From Paracoccus liaowanqingii (lineage in GTDB: Bacteria > Pseudomonadota > Alphaproteobacteria > Rhodobacterales > Rhodobacteraceae): a DNA stretch of 64,000 nucleotides. Shown here piece by piece: positions 54,758-63,746 of this stretch (positions within the stretch are counted from its first letter, which is position 1; every line of letters starts with the position of its first letter). Under the pieces are notes generated by a model. That model searched no databases. It saw only the letters and a program-made list of their open reading frames with translations, and was not told where the DNA came from. A program made the translations under genes and the position numbers. The stretch lies in NCBI RefSeq assembly GCF_004683865.2, contig NZ_CP040762.1:180327-244326 (forward strand), given 5' to 3'.

Positions 54758-55450
54758 ATGAAGACCGCACGACCTACGGGCCCGCTGGCCTCGGTTCACA
54801 AGTATGACCTGCTGACTGCCATGGCCATTGCAGGTCTGAACGGTAAGACAGGCAGTCAGACATCGATGCTGCGCCTCATCGCTTTGATCACGGCGCGTTA
54901 CAACTGGAAGCTTGACGAATTGACGGTCGGGCAACGGGATATCGCAAGAATGTGGTCCGTTGACGAACGAACCGTCAAGCGTGAGATAAAACGGTTGACT
55001 GCAATCGGGTTTTTAACCCAGCTTCGCCCGGGCGTGCGGGGCAGGGTGGCTGCCTACAGGCTTAACCAGGCGGAGGTATACCGCCAAAGCAGGCCTCACT
55101 GGGAAGAGGTCGGACCTGACTTCGCTGTTAGGATGGATATGAACCGACATTGTCTGGACGATGTGGCGCAAAAAGTTGTCAAAGTGGATTTCCGTCCGGC
55201 ATCACGTTCGCAGCATCCCCGCGATACGGCATGGGAGCGGACATCTGTTCGTCTAGCTGAAACAGACCCTGATCTGCACAGGAGTTGGTTCTCCGCACTC
55301 GCCTTCGAAAGCTTTGAAAAGGGGTTGTTACGGCTGAGGGCATCGTCATCGTTCGTTGCGAAATACATCATGACGCACCATCAAAAACGGCTACAGAAAG
55401 CAGCAAGTCTTGAGTTCGGAGCCATTGATAAAGTCGATGTCCTATTCTGA
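54758..55450 (+). CDS. DnaA-like plasmid replication initiator
   Basis: 230 residues from the ATG at 54758 (MKTARPTGPLASVHKYDLLT). First half: a winged-helix region, LTVGQRDIARMWSVDERTVK then REIKRLTAIGFLTQLRPGVR. Second half: SWFSALAFESFEKGLLRLRA then SSFVAKYIMTHHQKRL, close to the N-terminal domain of DnaA (W...L.....L.AP..F....I). This is the pattern of the DnaA-like replicases that define one plasmid class of Rhodobacterales, usually beside parAB as here. It would open the origin. No ATPase domain. Confidence 0.82.
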   Translation: MKTARPTGPLASVHKYDLLTAMAIAGLNGKTGSQTSMLRLIALITARYNWKLDELTVGQRDIARMWSVDERTVKREIKRLTAIGFLTQLRPGVRGRVAAYRLNQAEVYRQSRPHWEEVGPDFAVRMDMNRHCLDDVAQKVVKVDFRPASRSQHPRDTAWERTSVRLAETDPDLHRSWFSALAFESFEKGLLRLRASSSFVAKYIMTHHQKRLQKAASLEFGAIDKVDVLF

Positions 55451-55552
55451 ACGGTCGTTCGGTAGCTTGCCCATTATGGCCCTAAACTGAGCCGTCAAAT
55501 CCCGTTTTTCGATCCGTCATCGTTCTAGCATCATTTTAAAAGCCCACGCTGC

Positions 55553-56719
55553 TTACGACAACTTTCGCAGCAGATCAGTCGCCGAAGCCAACGGGATGGC
55601 CCTTACGCCCTGAGCCATCGGAATTTCATGTTCCCCAGCATAGACGAGCAGCCTGCGTTCGGCAGCTATATCCTCGGCGGCCAGGTGGAAGCCGCGGGTT
55701 ACTTTGGGTGTAGTGGTTCGCTTGATTTCGATCGCCCAAGTTTCGTGGCCAGGCAGCCGCAGGACTAGGTCAAGCTCTGCACCAGCCGACGTGCGATAGA
55801 AGAAAGGCTGGGTTCCTGATGGTGCCGCATCTATCAGTGCCTCGATACAGAATCCCTCCCAGCTTCCACCAACCACCGGATGCCCCAACAGCGCTTCTGT
55901 AGTTCCAAGGCCGAGTAGGGCATGGACAAGGCCGCTATCCTTGACGAAGATCTTCGGAGATCTGACGAGGCGCTTGCCGACATTTTCATGCCAAGGCTGA
56001 AGACGCCGGACCAGCATGAGGTCGACAAGCAAATCGAGGTAGCGTCCGATCGTCTGGCCAGAGACACCCAAGCCTTCGGCCAGCGCGGCTGCATTCAACA
56101 GGCCACCTTGCGCGTGCGCCAACATAGTCCAGAACCGGCGCAAGGTGGTGGCAGGAATGCGCGGGCCCAACGCGGGGATGTCCCTCTCTAGATAGGTCCG
56201 CAGGAAATCCTCACGCCAGTCCATGCTGGATTTTTCGGTTTCCGCCTGAAAACTGTCCGGAAAACCTCCCCGAAGCCACAAACGGTTTATTTCGTCGTCG
56301 CCCACCTCGTCAAGCATCAGCGGCGGCATCTCGATATAACGGACGCGTCCAGCCAGCGACTCTGCAGATTGCTGCAGCAGAACGTTCGAGGCGGATCCCA
56401 GTAGCAGGAACTGCCCCGTTCGAAGCCCCTTGCGCCGTCGCATGTCAATCTGACCACGGAGGCTTTTGAACAGGCCCGGCATTTGTTGAACCTCGTCAAG
56501 AATGACCAGCTTCCCCGTCTGCTCGTCAAGATACAGATCGGGTTCGGCCAAGACTTGCCGGTCGGAATCGCGCTCGAGATCGAGATAAACCGATGGTTGC
56601 AGTTCGGCGATGCGCATGGCCAAAGTCGTCTTACCCACCTGGCGTGGCCCCAAAAGGACGACGGCAGCTTGGCTCTCCAGAGCCGATTGAACGGCGCGAT
56701 CGGTTTTCCGCAGATACAT
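55553..56719 (-). CDS. AAA_14/DUF4143-type ATPase
   Basis: 388 residues. N-terminal ATPase: Walker A AVVLLGPRQVGKTTLAMRIA, Walker B KLVILDEVQQMPGLFKSLRG, sensor 1 FLLLGSASNVLLQQSAES. The C-terminal DUF4143 part has SGQTIGRYLDLLVDLMLVRR and SGLVHALLGL, and ends with the nuclease-like fold containing SAGAELDLVLRLPGHETWAI then EIKRT, a PD-(D/E)xK pattern. Often a stray gene of accessory DNA, thought to recognise foreign or partner proteins; function unproven. It is convergent with rep. Confidence 0.9.
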   Translation of the reverse strand: MYLRKTDRAVQSALESQAAVVLLGPRQVGKTTLAMRIAELQPSVYLDLERDSDRQVLAEPDLYLDEQTGKLVILDEVQQMPGLFKSLRGQIDMRRRKGLRTGQFLLLGSASNVLLQQSAESLAGRVRYIEMPPLMLDEVGDDEINRLWLRGGFPDSFQAETEKSSMDWREDFLRTYLERDIPALGPRIPATTLRRFWTMLAHAQGGLLNAAALAEGLGVSGQTIGRYLDLLVDLMLVRRLQPWHENVGKRLVRSPKIFVKDSGLVHALLGLGTTEALLGHPVVGGSWEGFCIEALIDAAPSGTQPFFYRTSAGAELDLVLRLPGHETWAIEIKRTTTPKVTRGFHLAAEDIAAERRLLVYAGEHEIPMAQGVRAIPLASATDLLRKLS

Positions 56720-56829
56720 ACCTTGTATTTATTCCATAGAAAGGAAGAATTTCAAGGTTATTTATAGTTGGGAAGGCGCTTGTTACCGAGCAGCAGAGAC
56801 GATCAAACGTCCCATATTCCTCCGAATGG

Positions 56830-57711
56830 TCACAACATCCCCAGCCTGACGGCCCGTCCCAGCACCATCCTGACCGATGACGGCTGCCATGTGGTCCGCC
56901 CCCGGGGCGTGCGCTCGCGCATCGCCTCCAGCCGGTCGCAGATCGCCTGCAGGGTGATGTCGGGATCGGCGCCGCGGATCGCCGCCACGAGCGCGGGCAG
57001 GCGGTCGTCGCCGGGCTGGTGCTTGGCACGTTCCAGCACCGTCTCGGGCAGGAAGCCGTCGCGCACATAGGCACGCGTCGCGCGCAAGAGACGCGCCTGC
57101 GTCCATTGGCGGGAAGGGGGCAGGGGGGCGTTGACGAGGCGCAGGACATCCTCCCAGGCCATGTCGGGACGCAGGCGGCGGACCAGGGGCACCCAATCCT
57201 GCGCGGTCCCGGACAATCGGTCCATGTAGCCCTCGTGGCGCGCCAGACGGACCTTGCGCAATGCCGCCGGGTCCCGGGCCCGCAGCCCGGGATTGCCGCC
57301 GACGCGCCCCGCGCTGCGGGCGCTGGCCAGTCCCGCCTTGGTGCGCTCGCGGATCAGCGCGCGCTCGAATTCGGCGGCCGCCCCCAGGACCTGCAGCGTG
57401 AACTTGCCCTGCGGGCTGGCCGTGTCGATCGGATCCTCGATCGAGCGGAAGAACGCCCCCCTGGCCTCCAGCCGCTCGATCACCTCCAGCAGATGCGACA
57501 GCGACCGCGCCAGCCGGTCGATGCGCACCACGACCAGCGTATCGCCCTTGCGGATCTGCTCCAGCACCCGCGCCAGCACCGGACGCGCGCGGTCGCCGCC
57601 CGAGGCCTGTTCCTCGTGGATCTTCGCGCAGCCGGCCATGGTCAGGGCCTGCACCTGGGGCAGGGGGGTCTGATCTTCGGTCGACACGCGGGCATAGCCG
57701 ATGAGGGGCAT
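56830..57711 (-). CDS. Serine recombinase, right copy, full length
   Basis: 293 residues. Resolvase-type N-terminal domain: MPLIGYARVSTEDQTPLPQV with the catalytic Ser, DTLVVVRIDRLARSLSHLLE with the conserved Arg residues, FFRSIEDPIDTASPQGKFTL, and EFERALIRERTKAGLASARS leading into the E-helix. After this come ~160 residues longer than Tn3 resolvase, with a helix-turn-helix-like end (RGTWQPSS-type: RTTWQPSSVRMVLGRAVRLG). Intact, unlike the left copy. It could act on the palindromes at 57748-57766 and their inverted copy. Confidence 0.9.
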   Translation of the reverse strand: MPLIGYARVSTEDQTPLPQVQALTMAGCAKIHEEQASGGDRARPVLARVLEQIRKGDTLVVVRIDRLARSLSHLLEVIERLEARGAFFRSIEDPIDTASPQGKFTLQVLGAAAEFERALIRERTKAGLASARSAGRVGGNPGLRARDPAALRKVRLARHEGYMDRLSGTAQDWVPLVRRLRPDMAWEDVLRLVNAPLPPSRQWTQARLLRATRAYVRDGFLPETVLERAKHQPGDDRLPALVAAIRGADPDITLQAICDRLEAMRERTPRGRTTWQPSSVRMVLGRAVRLGML

Positions 57712-57747
57712 GTTGGGGACTGCTCTGCAAATTTCGATACAGTGAAT

Positions 57748-57766
57748 AAACGACCGTTTGTAAACG
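57748..57766 (-). promoter_or_regulatory. Overlapping palindromes upstream of the right recombinase
   Basis: Same 19-bp block as 50699-50717, read on the minus strand: AAACGACCGTTTGTAAACG on the plus. Placed 36 bp before the recombinase ATG. Possible recombinase site or operator. Confidence 0.5.
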
Positions 57767-57794
57767 TAAGCAAGTGAGCCAGCATTATTCTTAT

Positions 57795-59077
57795 GGGCAC
57801 CTCGAAGAATTGCCTGACCCGTCTTGCTGCGGTATGAGTGAGGGTGATCGGCGGCTTGGATTTTGACGATGGCGCAGTTGGGTTTCTTTGATCTTTCGGA
57901 CCGCTACGCGAGCCTGGACGCCAAGAGGGACCCACTGGTCGAGATCGACGTTGTCGTGCCGTGGGATGAGTTCCGCCCGACGCTGGAGCGTGTCTGGCGC
58001 AAGCCGGATGCAGAGCGCAAGTCACGTGCCGGGCGCAAACCCATGGATGCCGTGCTGATGTTCAAGACACTGGTGCTGGGCGCGCTTTACAACCTGTCCG
58101 ACGACCAGATCGAGTATCAGGTGCGCGACCGTCTGTCGGCCAGGACGGTTTCTGGGCCTGGAGCTCGAGGACCGGGTGCCCGATGCCAAGACGGTCTGGC
58201 TCTATCGCGAGGCGTTGGCGCAGGCAGGCCTGGTGGAGACGCTGTTCAAGCAGTTCGACAGCTATCTGGCGCGACAGGGTTACATCGCGCGGGGCGGGCA
58301 GATCCTCGATGCCTCTATTGTCCCGGTGCCGCGCAACCATAATGCGCGTGATGAAAACAAGGCGATCAAGAACGGTGAGGTGCCCGAAGACTGGGCCGAC
58401 AAGCCCGCCAAGCGGTCACAGAAGGACGTTGATGCGCGTTGGACCAAGAAGCACGGGAAATCCCATTACGGCTACAAGAACCATGTGAACATGGACAGCA
58501 AGCACAAGCTGGTGCGGCGTTACCATGTCAGCGATGCGGCCCTGCACGATAGCCAGGCGGTGGACCACCTGCTGATGCGGGGCAATACCGGCGCGGGGGT
58601 CTGGGCTGATCCCGCCTATCGGTCCGAGGAGATGGAGGCCAGGCTGCGCGCCTTGAAGCTGAAGAGCCACATCCACCGCAAGGGCATGCGCGGCAAGCCG
58701 TTGACCGAACAGGCTAAGGGGAGCAATCGGACCAAATCCTCGGTGCGTGCGCGGGTCGAGCATATCTTTGGCGCGCAAGCCAACGACATGGGCGGCACGC
58801 TGGTGCGCACGATCGGCATGGTTCGGGCGAAGGCCAAAATCGGGATGAAGAACCTGGCTTACAACATGCGGCGCCTTGGTCAGCTGCGCCGCCTGAACCC
58901 GTGCCCGGCCTGACCCCGGGGCACGGCAATCAGGCCAAGAGGCAGGAAACGCCGCGCGTGGCAGGCGCAGCACCGAAGACCACACAGCACGCAAGGACGC
59001 CGACGGGTGACATCATCCCTGCCTCAAGCCGCCCAACCTGTTATTCGAGGCCGGAAAGCGCAAAAATCGAGGTGCCC
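57795..59077 (+). mobile_element. IS5-family insertion sequence with TTAT target duplication
   Basis: 1283 bp. Ends are the perfect 11-bp inverted repeat GGGCACCTCGA. TTAT is duplicated at 57791-57794 and 59078-59081. The left-hand module copy has a single TTAT at the same place (complement of ...GCATAAGAA... near 50670), showing the empty site. Confidence 0.93.
57869..58913 (+). pseudogene. IS5-family transposase, frameshifted
   Basis: The first frame holds QLGFFDLSDRYASLDAKRDP and LMFKTLVLGALYNLSDDQIE then YQVRDRLS. A small length change near 58140 shifts the frame, and the next one continues RFLGLELEDRVPDAKTVWLY, LDASIVPVPRNHNARDENKA (first Asp), GVWADPAYRSEEME (second Asp) and SSVRARVEHIFGAQANDMGG (Glu). 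The element's single gene is therefore broken, so it would need help to move. Confidence 0.88.
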
Positions 59078-59271
59078 TTATGCGGTGTGTCACTATCGAA
59101 TGAAGGCCGTCTGCGGGGTATTTGCCGCTCTCGTAGCCATCCAGAAGGATTCTTCAACCGACCCTCTAAATATTCATCAGTGCTCTTCATAAACACGCTA
59201 GGATGACGCCTGAGGTCATTTGAACACTGCGCTCAAACTAAAAAAGGGGCTTCGCTCCTCGATCAGATGCC
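59078..59271. repeat. Part of the inverted module's spacer, between IS5 and IS66
   Basis: Reverse complement matches the left spacer at about 50484-50672 (e.g. GATGGCTAC and GCAAATACCCCGCA in both), showing that the two IS elements landed in the same 240-bp spacer. Confidence 0.85.
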
Positions 59272-61011
59272 GGTAAGCGGGGCAAATTTCCGGGCATGAT
59301 CGTTGCGCTCTTGATCTTGGTCTGATTCAAGATCGTATGAGCCTGCCGTCAGATGATGCCTTTGAGATGCTGAGCGCCGACAGTTTGCGTCGGCTCGTCA
59401 TTGATCTGTCGCAGCGGCTTCATTCCCTCGAAGACCAGGTGTCCCAACTCGCCGATCAACTCGAGACGGCCGAGACGTCGCAAGCGGCGCTCCAGGTGGA
59501 GAACCAGGAACTGCGCGATGAGATTGCGCGGCTGAAGAACCTGCCCCCTCGGCCTCCCTTCAAGCCATCCGGCATGGAGAAGGCTACGGAACGCGAAGTT
59601 CGCAAATCTGGCGGTCCATCACGGCGCCGCGGTGCCAAGCGCGACCGGGATCGTGTCACCCGCGAAGAGGTACTGACGACCAAGGCTCCCACCGGGTCGC
59701 GCTTCAAAGGCTACGAGACAGTTCTGGTCCGTGAGCTGGCGATCTCGTCCGAAGTTGTCCGTTATCGCCGCGAGCGCTGGCTGACTCCAGAGGGCAAGAC
59801 GATCATCGCACCGTTGCCAGCGGGACTGCTCGGCGGTTTTGGCGCCAACCTGCGCCGGTTCTGTCTTGTCCTTCATGCCCAGGGGCAGGTCACGACGGAA
59901 CGGCTGACCTTGATCCTGAACGGGATCGGCATGGAAATCTCCAAGCGGCAGGTCGTGCGCATCCTGACCAGTCGTCTTGACGGCTTTATCGAAGAGGATC
60001 AAGCAGTCCTTCGGGCCGGCCTGGCAACAGCACCCTTCATCAGCGTGGATGACACTGGCGCCCGCCACGCCCGCCGCGACGGGATCACGACACAGATCGG
60101 CGGTGCCGACTTTACCGTGTTTCGGACAGGCCGCTCGAAGTCGCGGCTGAATTTCCTGTCACTCTTGCGGGCCGGTCGCGAGGATTACGTGATCAACGAT
60201 GCAGCGCTCGATTACATGCGCCGTCGCAAAGTCGCGCCGGACGTCGTCGCTTATCTTGCCGCCCATCCAAAGACCTTATTGACCTCGCAGATGGCCTGGT
60301 ACGAGCACCTGGTAGCACTTCGCATAGATGTCTTCGACCGAACCTTGCTGCGTGAGGTCAGCGAGGGCGCCCTCTGGGGCGCGGTGCGCCATTACGGGCT
60401 GATGGAAAACACGGTGGTCGTGTCCGATGATGCCGGGCAGTTCCGTGTCCCCAATCATGCCTTGTGTTGGGTACATGCCGAGCGCCTGCTGCAGAAGCTA
60501 ATGCCAAAGACGCCCCAACAGGCACGCAAGATCGAGAAGATCCGGGACGAGATCTGGACACTGTATCGAGATCTGAAGCTCTGGAAGCTGACCCCTGCTG
60601 AGGCAGACTGCCCCATGCTTGCCAAGCGCTTCGACAACATCTTCACGCAACTGACCGGCTACAACGACTTGGACCAGCTGCTAGCCCGCTTGCACAGACG
60701 AAAGCACGAACTGCTGAAAGTGCTGGAGCGGCCGGAAACTCCACTCCACACCAATGCCTCGGAAAACGACCTGCGTGCCTGCGTGACCAAACGGCGGATC
60801 TCAGGCGGCACAATGAGCATTGATGGCCGCCAGGCCCGCGATGTCATGCTTGGGTTGATGAAGACCTGTCGAAAGCTCGGCATCTCCTTCTTCGTTTATC
60901 TGGGCGATCGGCTCGGCCTCAACCAGTCGGCTGGACGCGTCCCGTTCCTCCCTGACCTTGTCGCGGGGCAGCCTGTCTGAACTGAGCTGCCCGGAAATTT
61001 GCCCCGCTTAC
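59272..61011 (+). mobile_element. IS66-family (single-gene, ISBst12-like) element with 8-bp target duplication
   Basis: 1740 bp. Ends read inward: GTAAGCGGGGCAAATTTCCG on both sides, over 20 bp identical. CAGATGCC is duplicated at 59264-59271 and 61012-61019, and the left-hand module copy has a single CAGATGCC at the same place. Only a TnpC-like gene is present, as in the ISBst12 subgroup. Confidence 0.93.
59337..60980 (+). CDS. IS66-family transposase (TnpC-like, single-gene type)
   Basis: 547 residues. A coiled-coil start (LVIDLSQRLHSLEDQVSQLA; LEDQVSQLADQLETAETSQA) is followed by NLPPRPPFKPSGMEKAT, FISVDDTGARHARRDGITTQ (first Asp), HALCWVHAERLLQKLMPKTP, and NASENDLRACVTKRRISGGT with the final Glu. 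The frame is intact. Its 3' end runs into the element's right end. Confidence 0.92.
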   Translation: MSLPSDDAFEMLSADSLRRLVIDLSQRLHSLEDQVSQLADQLETAETSQAALQVENQELRDEIARLKNLPPRPPFKPSGMEKATEREVRKSGGPSRRRGAKRDRDRVTREEVLTTKAPTGSRFKGYETVLVRELAISSEVVRYRRERWLTPEGKTIIAPLPAGLLGGFGANLRRFCLVLHAQGQVTTERLTLILNGIGMEISKRQVVRILTSRLDGFIEEDQAVLRAGLATAPFISVDDTGARHARRDGITTQIGGADFTVFRTGRSKSRLNFLSLLRAGREDYVINDAALDYMRRRKVAPDVVAYLAAHPKTLLTSQMAWYEHLVALRIDVFDRTLLREVSEGALWGAVRHYGLMENTVVVSDDAGQFRVPNHALCWVHAERLLQKLMPKTPQQARKIEKIRDEIWTLYRDLKLWKLTPAEADCPMLAKRFDNIFTQLTGYNDLDQLLARLHRRKHELLKVLERPETPLHTNASENDLRACVTKRRISGGTMSIDGRQARDVMLGLMKTCRKLGISFFVYLGDRLGLNQSAGRVPFLPDLVAGQPV

Positions 61012-62032
61012 CAGATGCCGTCTCTCGCTAATCCCCAGCCCTGGCTTGCCGCACAGGCGGCTCAGGCCACTGCACTGGCAGATGCGGCCCGCGATCTCGG
61101 GCGGCTGGAGGCCACGTTGCTGGCGCTGCCCGCGGCGGAGGCCGGAGGGGCCCGCGAACGCCTGGTCCATCTCGAGGTCGAGGCGATGCTGCGGGCGCAG
61201 GGGCTGATGCTGGGTCGAGACGAGATCGGCCGCGAGCTGATGGAGGCCCGCGCGGCGTCCGACCCGGAGGCGTTGCGTCTGGCGCGGTGGGCGGTCCGGC
61301 GGCTGGAAGGGCAGGGGCCCCTGGCGGACCTGCCGGCCTTTCTCGGACTGCATCGCCGCGCCGCATCCGACGGGCCATCGGCGACCAGCATGGACCTGCG
61401 CCTGCAGGGCAGGGAGTTCGATGGCGCAGCCGATGAGTTCCTGGCGGCCGTCGACGCTTTCACAGTGCTGCATCCGCTGGCACGCGGTCCTGCAGCTCTG
61501 GCCCTGTGGCGCATGGCCGAGCTGTCGCCACCGGGGCAGGTGGCCGAGCCCGCCGTCTGGTCGGCACGCCACATGGCGGCAGGGGCCGAGGGGCTGCGTT
61601 TCGTCCCCTTCGGCCGGCATGGGCGGCGGGTCTGGACCGGCTATGGTCCGCCCGCGGATCGGCTCGCCACGCATCTTGCCGCGCTGCGCGCCGGTGCGCA
61701 GGAGGCGCGGGCGCTGATCCAGCGCATCGGTGCCTGGTCCGAGCAGGCCCGGGCCGCCACCGCCGGCATCAAGGGCGACAACGCCGCCCGGGTCATCGCC
61801 GTGCTGGCGGCCCGGCCCTTCGTCTCGGCCATGGAGATGGAGACGCGCGCCGGCATCAGCCGCCCCACGGCAGAGCGCATGCTGAAGCGCCTGAACGATC
61901 TCGGTCTGACCCGCGAAGTGACCGGCAATCGCAGGTTCCGGCTGTGGACTGTCGAAAACTGATCTTATCATGCCCTTGGGCTGCAGCACCTCGACGGCAG
62001 CCTGGGTGCAGATCCCACCACGGGATGGCGAA
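61012..62032. repeat. Right copy of the inverted module, DUF1612-type part
   Basis: Inverted repeat of 49469-50486. Homology extends about 70 bp past the gene stop (CTGGGTGCAGATCCCACCACGG here; the complement of the same stretch at 49470-49490). Confidence 0.85.
61015..61962 (+). CDS. RHE_PE00001 / DUF1612-type helix-turn-helix protein, right copy
   Basis: 315 residues from MPSLANPQPWLAAQAAQATA, the same length as the left copy with scattered changes (e.g. FTVLHPLARGPAALALWRMA against FTALHPLARGPAALALWRMA). Winged-helix end VSAMEMETRAGISRPTAERM conserved. The IS66 inserted 3 bp before this ATG, so its native promoter is displaced; expression would depend on the IS. Upstream, the frame continues into the IS for 19 codons, probably without meaning. 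Confidence 0.8.
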   Translation: MPSLANPQPWLAAQAAQATALADAARDLGRLEATLLALPAAEAGGARERLVHLEVEAMLRAQGLMLGRDEIGRELMEARAASDPEALRLARWAVRRLEGQGPLADLPAFLGLHRRAASDGPSATSMDLRLQGREFDGAADEFLAAVDAFTVLHPLARGPAALALWRMAELSPPGQVAEPAVWSARHMAAGAEGLRFVPFGRHGRRVWTGYGPPADRLATHLAALRAGAQEARALIQRIGAWSEQARAATAGIKGDNAARVIAVLAARPFVSAMEMETRAGISRPTAERMLKRLNDLGLTREVTGNRRFRLWTVEN

Positions 62033-62201
62033 ACACCGGAGGGCCAGATGACACGCACGCCGGACGCGAGGACGCCCCCGGATCAGAAGCCACCTGCTCT
62101 GAAAAGCGACAGTCGTCAGACCAACTGGCGCCGTGCCAATCTGTCCAGGTACCGCGCCCATCTTGCCGTGCAACGCGCGCTCACGTCCGGTCAACTGCTG
62201 C
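62033..62201. other. Flank between module and IS3
   Basis: No gene. About 55 bp at 62141-62195 (complement) resemble 45004-45059 (GACCGGAC...GCGCGTTGCACGGC in both). Confidence 0.35.
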
Positions 62202-63549
62202 GCTGCTCCCCAACCTTGGACCGCCGGATGCTGGAGTTTTCCGGCTCGGTCATGGCGACGGGCTGGCTACGCCGCCGGGATAATGCAGGGCGATCGGGAC
62301 GTTATATCCGATCGCACTATGAGGTCGGTCCTCGTTGTAGTGCCTACGCCAAGTCTCCAGTTTTTCCTGCGCGTCCACAAAGCTCATGAAGTTGCCATTG
62401 TCGCGCCATTGGTCCGAGCGGCAATGGCGACGCGCGTTCAGGCATTCGGACCGAAGCTTGCTGTTGAACGCCTCGATGAAGCCATTGTCAGTAGGCTTTC
62501 CAGGGCGTGAGAAGTCCAAGGTAACGTCGTTGGCATAAGCCCACAGGTCGAGATCGCGAGAGATAAATTCGGCTCGCCATCGTCGACCCGGATCGTCCTG
62601 GGATAGCCGACCTCGGCACAGACCCGTTCCAGTGTCCGGACCACATCCTCACCGCGGTAAGCGAAGCGCGGGTCGACTGCTGGACAAAAACGGGAATGCG
62701 TATCCACGATCGTCAGAATCCGCAGCTTGTTGCCGAGGGCGAGTTGGTCATGAACATTCGCCGGAAAAACAGTCCCCCGGACTGTTTTCTGGCCCGGCTC
62801 ATTCCATGGCCCAGACTTCGTTCGGCCCGACTGCCTTCTGGCGATCGTCTCGCAGCTTGGCCTTCACCCGAAGTTTCGGGTTCTTGTTCCTGAGCTGCAG
62901 ACCCAACTCATTGTAGATCCTGCGCGTCTTCTTGATGTTCACCTGCCGTCCCTCCCGTCGCAGCAAGACATGGATGCGCCTGTAGCCGTAGCGCACCCGC
63001 GTTTCGCAGATCTCCCGGATCCTCAGTCCCAATGCGGCCTGCCCGGTTCGGCGGGACTTGTAATGGTAGCTCGACGGGTCGAAGCGCAGGGCCTCACATG
63101 CCCGGCGGATCGATATGCCCCAGCCCACCAACATCCCGTCAACCAGTTCCCGTGTCCGGGCAGGGTGAGCCAGCAGGCGCCACCGGTTCAAGCCGGCTGG
63201 CGAACGAGCTTTCGGCGGATGACGTGCCTCGCAACATCTCCCGGTCGAGGGTCAGGTCGGCCACAATCTTCTTCAACCGGCTGTTCTCGTCTTCCAGTGC
63301 CTTCAGCCGGCGCATCTCGTCCGGCAGCAAACCGCCATACCGCTTCTTCCAATTGAAGTAGGTCGCCTGGCTGATCCCCGCCTTGCGGCAGACCTCGGCC
63401 ACCGGCGTGCCTTCCTCACCCTGCTTCAGGACAAACGCCTTCTGCGCCTCCGTGAACCTCGATGCCTTCATCGTTCTCAGCTCCTCTCCCAGCCAGGGAA
63501 GGTTAGCCGAAAACTCCAGTTTCAAACGGTCCAGTTTTTAGGGGGCAGA
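62202..63549 (-). mobile_element. IS3-family (IS407-like) insertion sequence, decayed
   Basis: About 1.35 kb. Ends read inward: TGCTCCCCAACCTTGGACCG (left) and TGCCCCCTAAAAACTGGACC (right), followed by matching CTGGAGTTTTC. Both genes are damaged. A truncated relative is at 12102-12275. Confidence 0.88.
62250..63471 (-). pseudogene. IS3-family transposase orfA/orfB, multiply frameshifted
   Basis: orfA begins MKASRFTEAQKAFVLKQGEE at 63471, with YFNWKKRYGGLLPDEMRRLK, but its end is scrambled after LDREMLRG. orfB is in pieces: RRACEALRFDPSSYHYKSRR, VDTHSRFCPAVDPRFAYRGE-like, then FSRPGKPTDNGFIEAFNSKL with the last Glu, and HYNEDRPHSAIGYNVPIAL. Several indels lie between about 62400 and 62820, including a 40-bp insertion after SECLNA. 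Not functional. Confidence 0.88.
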
Positions 63550-63746
63550 GCAGTTGCTGTCTGCAACCCGCGGCGGCGCCATTCGAAACTGGGCCGCCTC
63601 AGCCCAATGAAGTTCGAGGCACGCGCCATGCTAGCTTGACCTGCTGTCAACAAAATCGGCCGCAGCTCACGGCGAAGGCGCACGCAGGACCCGGCGCGCG
63701 CCCTGTGCATTGCGCGAAAGGGTCCCGGGAAAGTGGCAAGGGCAGG
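63550..63746. other. Intergenic, nothing recognised
   Basis: Gap between the IS3 and the partial regulator gene. Confidence 0.25.

Noticed and set aside
60919..62058. 379-codon minus-strand frame opposite the DUF1612-type gene
   Set aside because: Reads antisense through the DUF1612 gene and into the IS; composition typical of a shadow.
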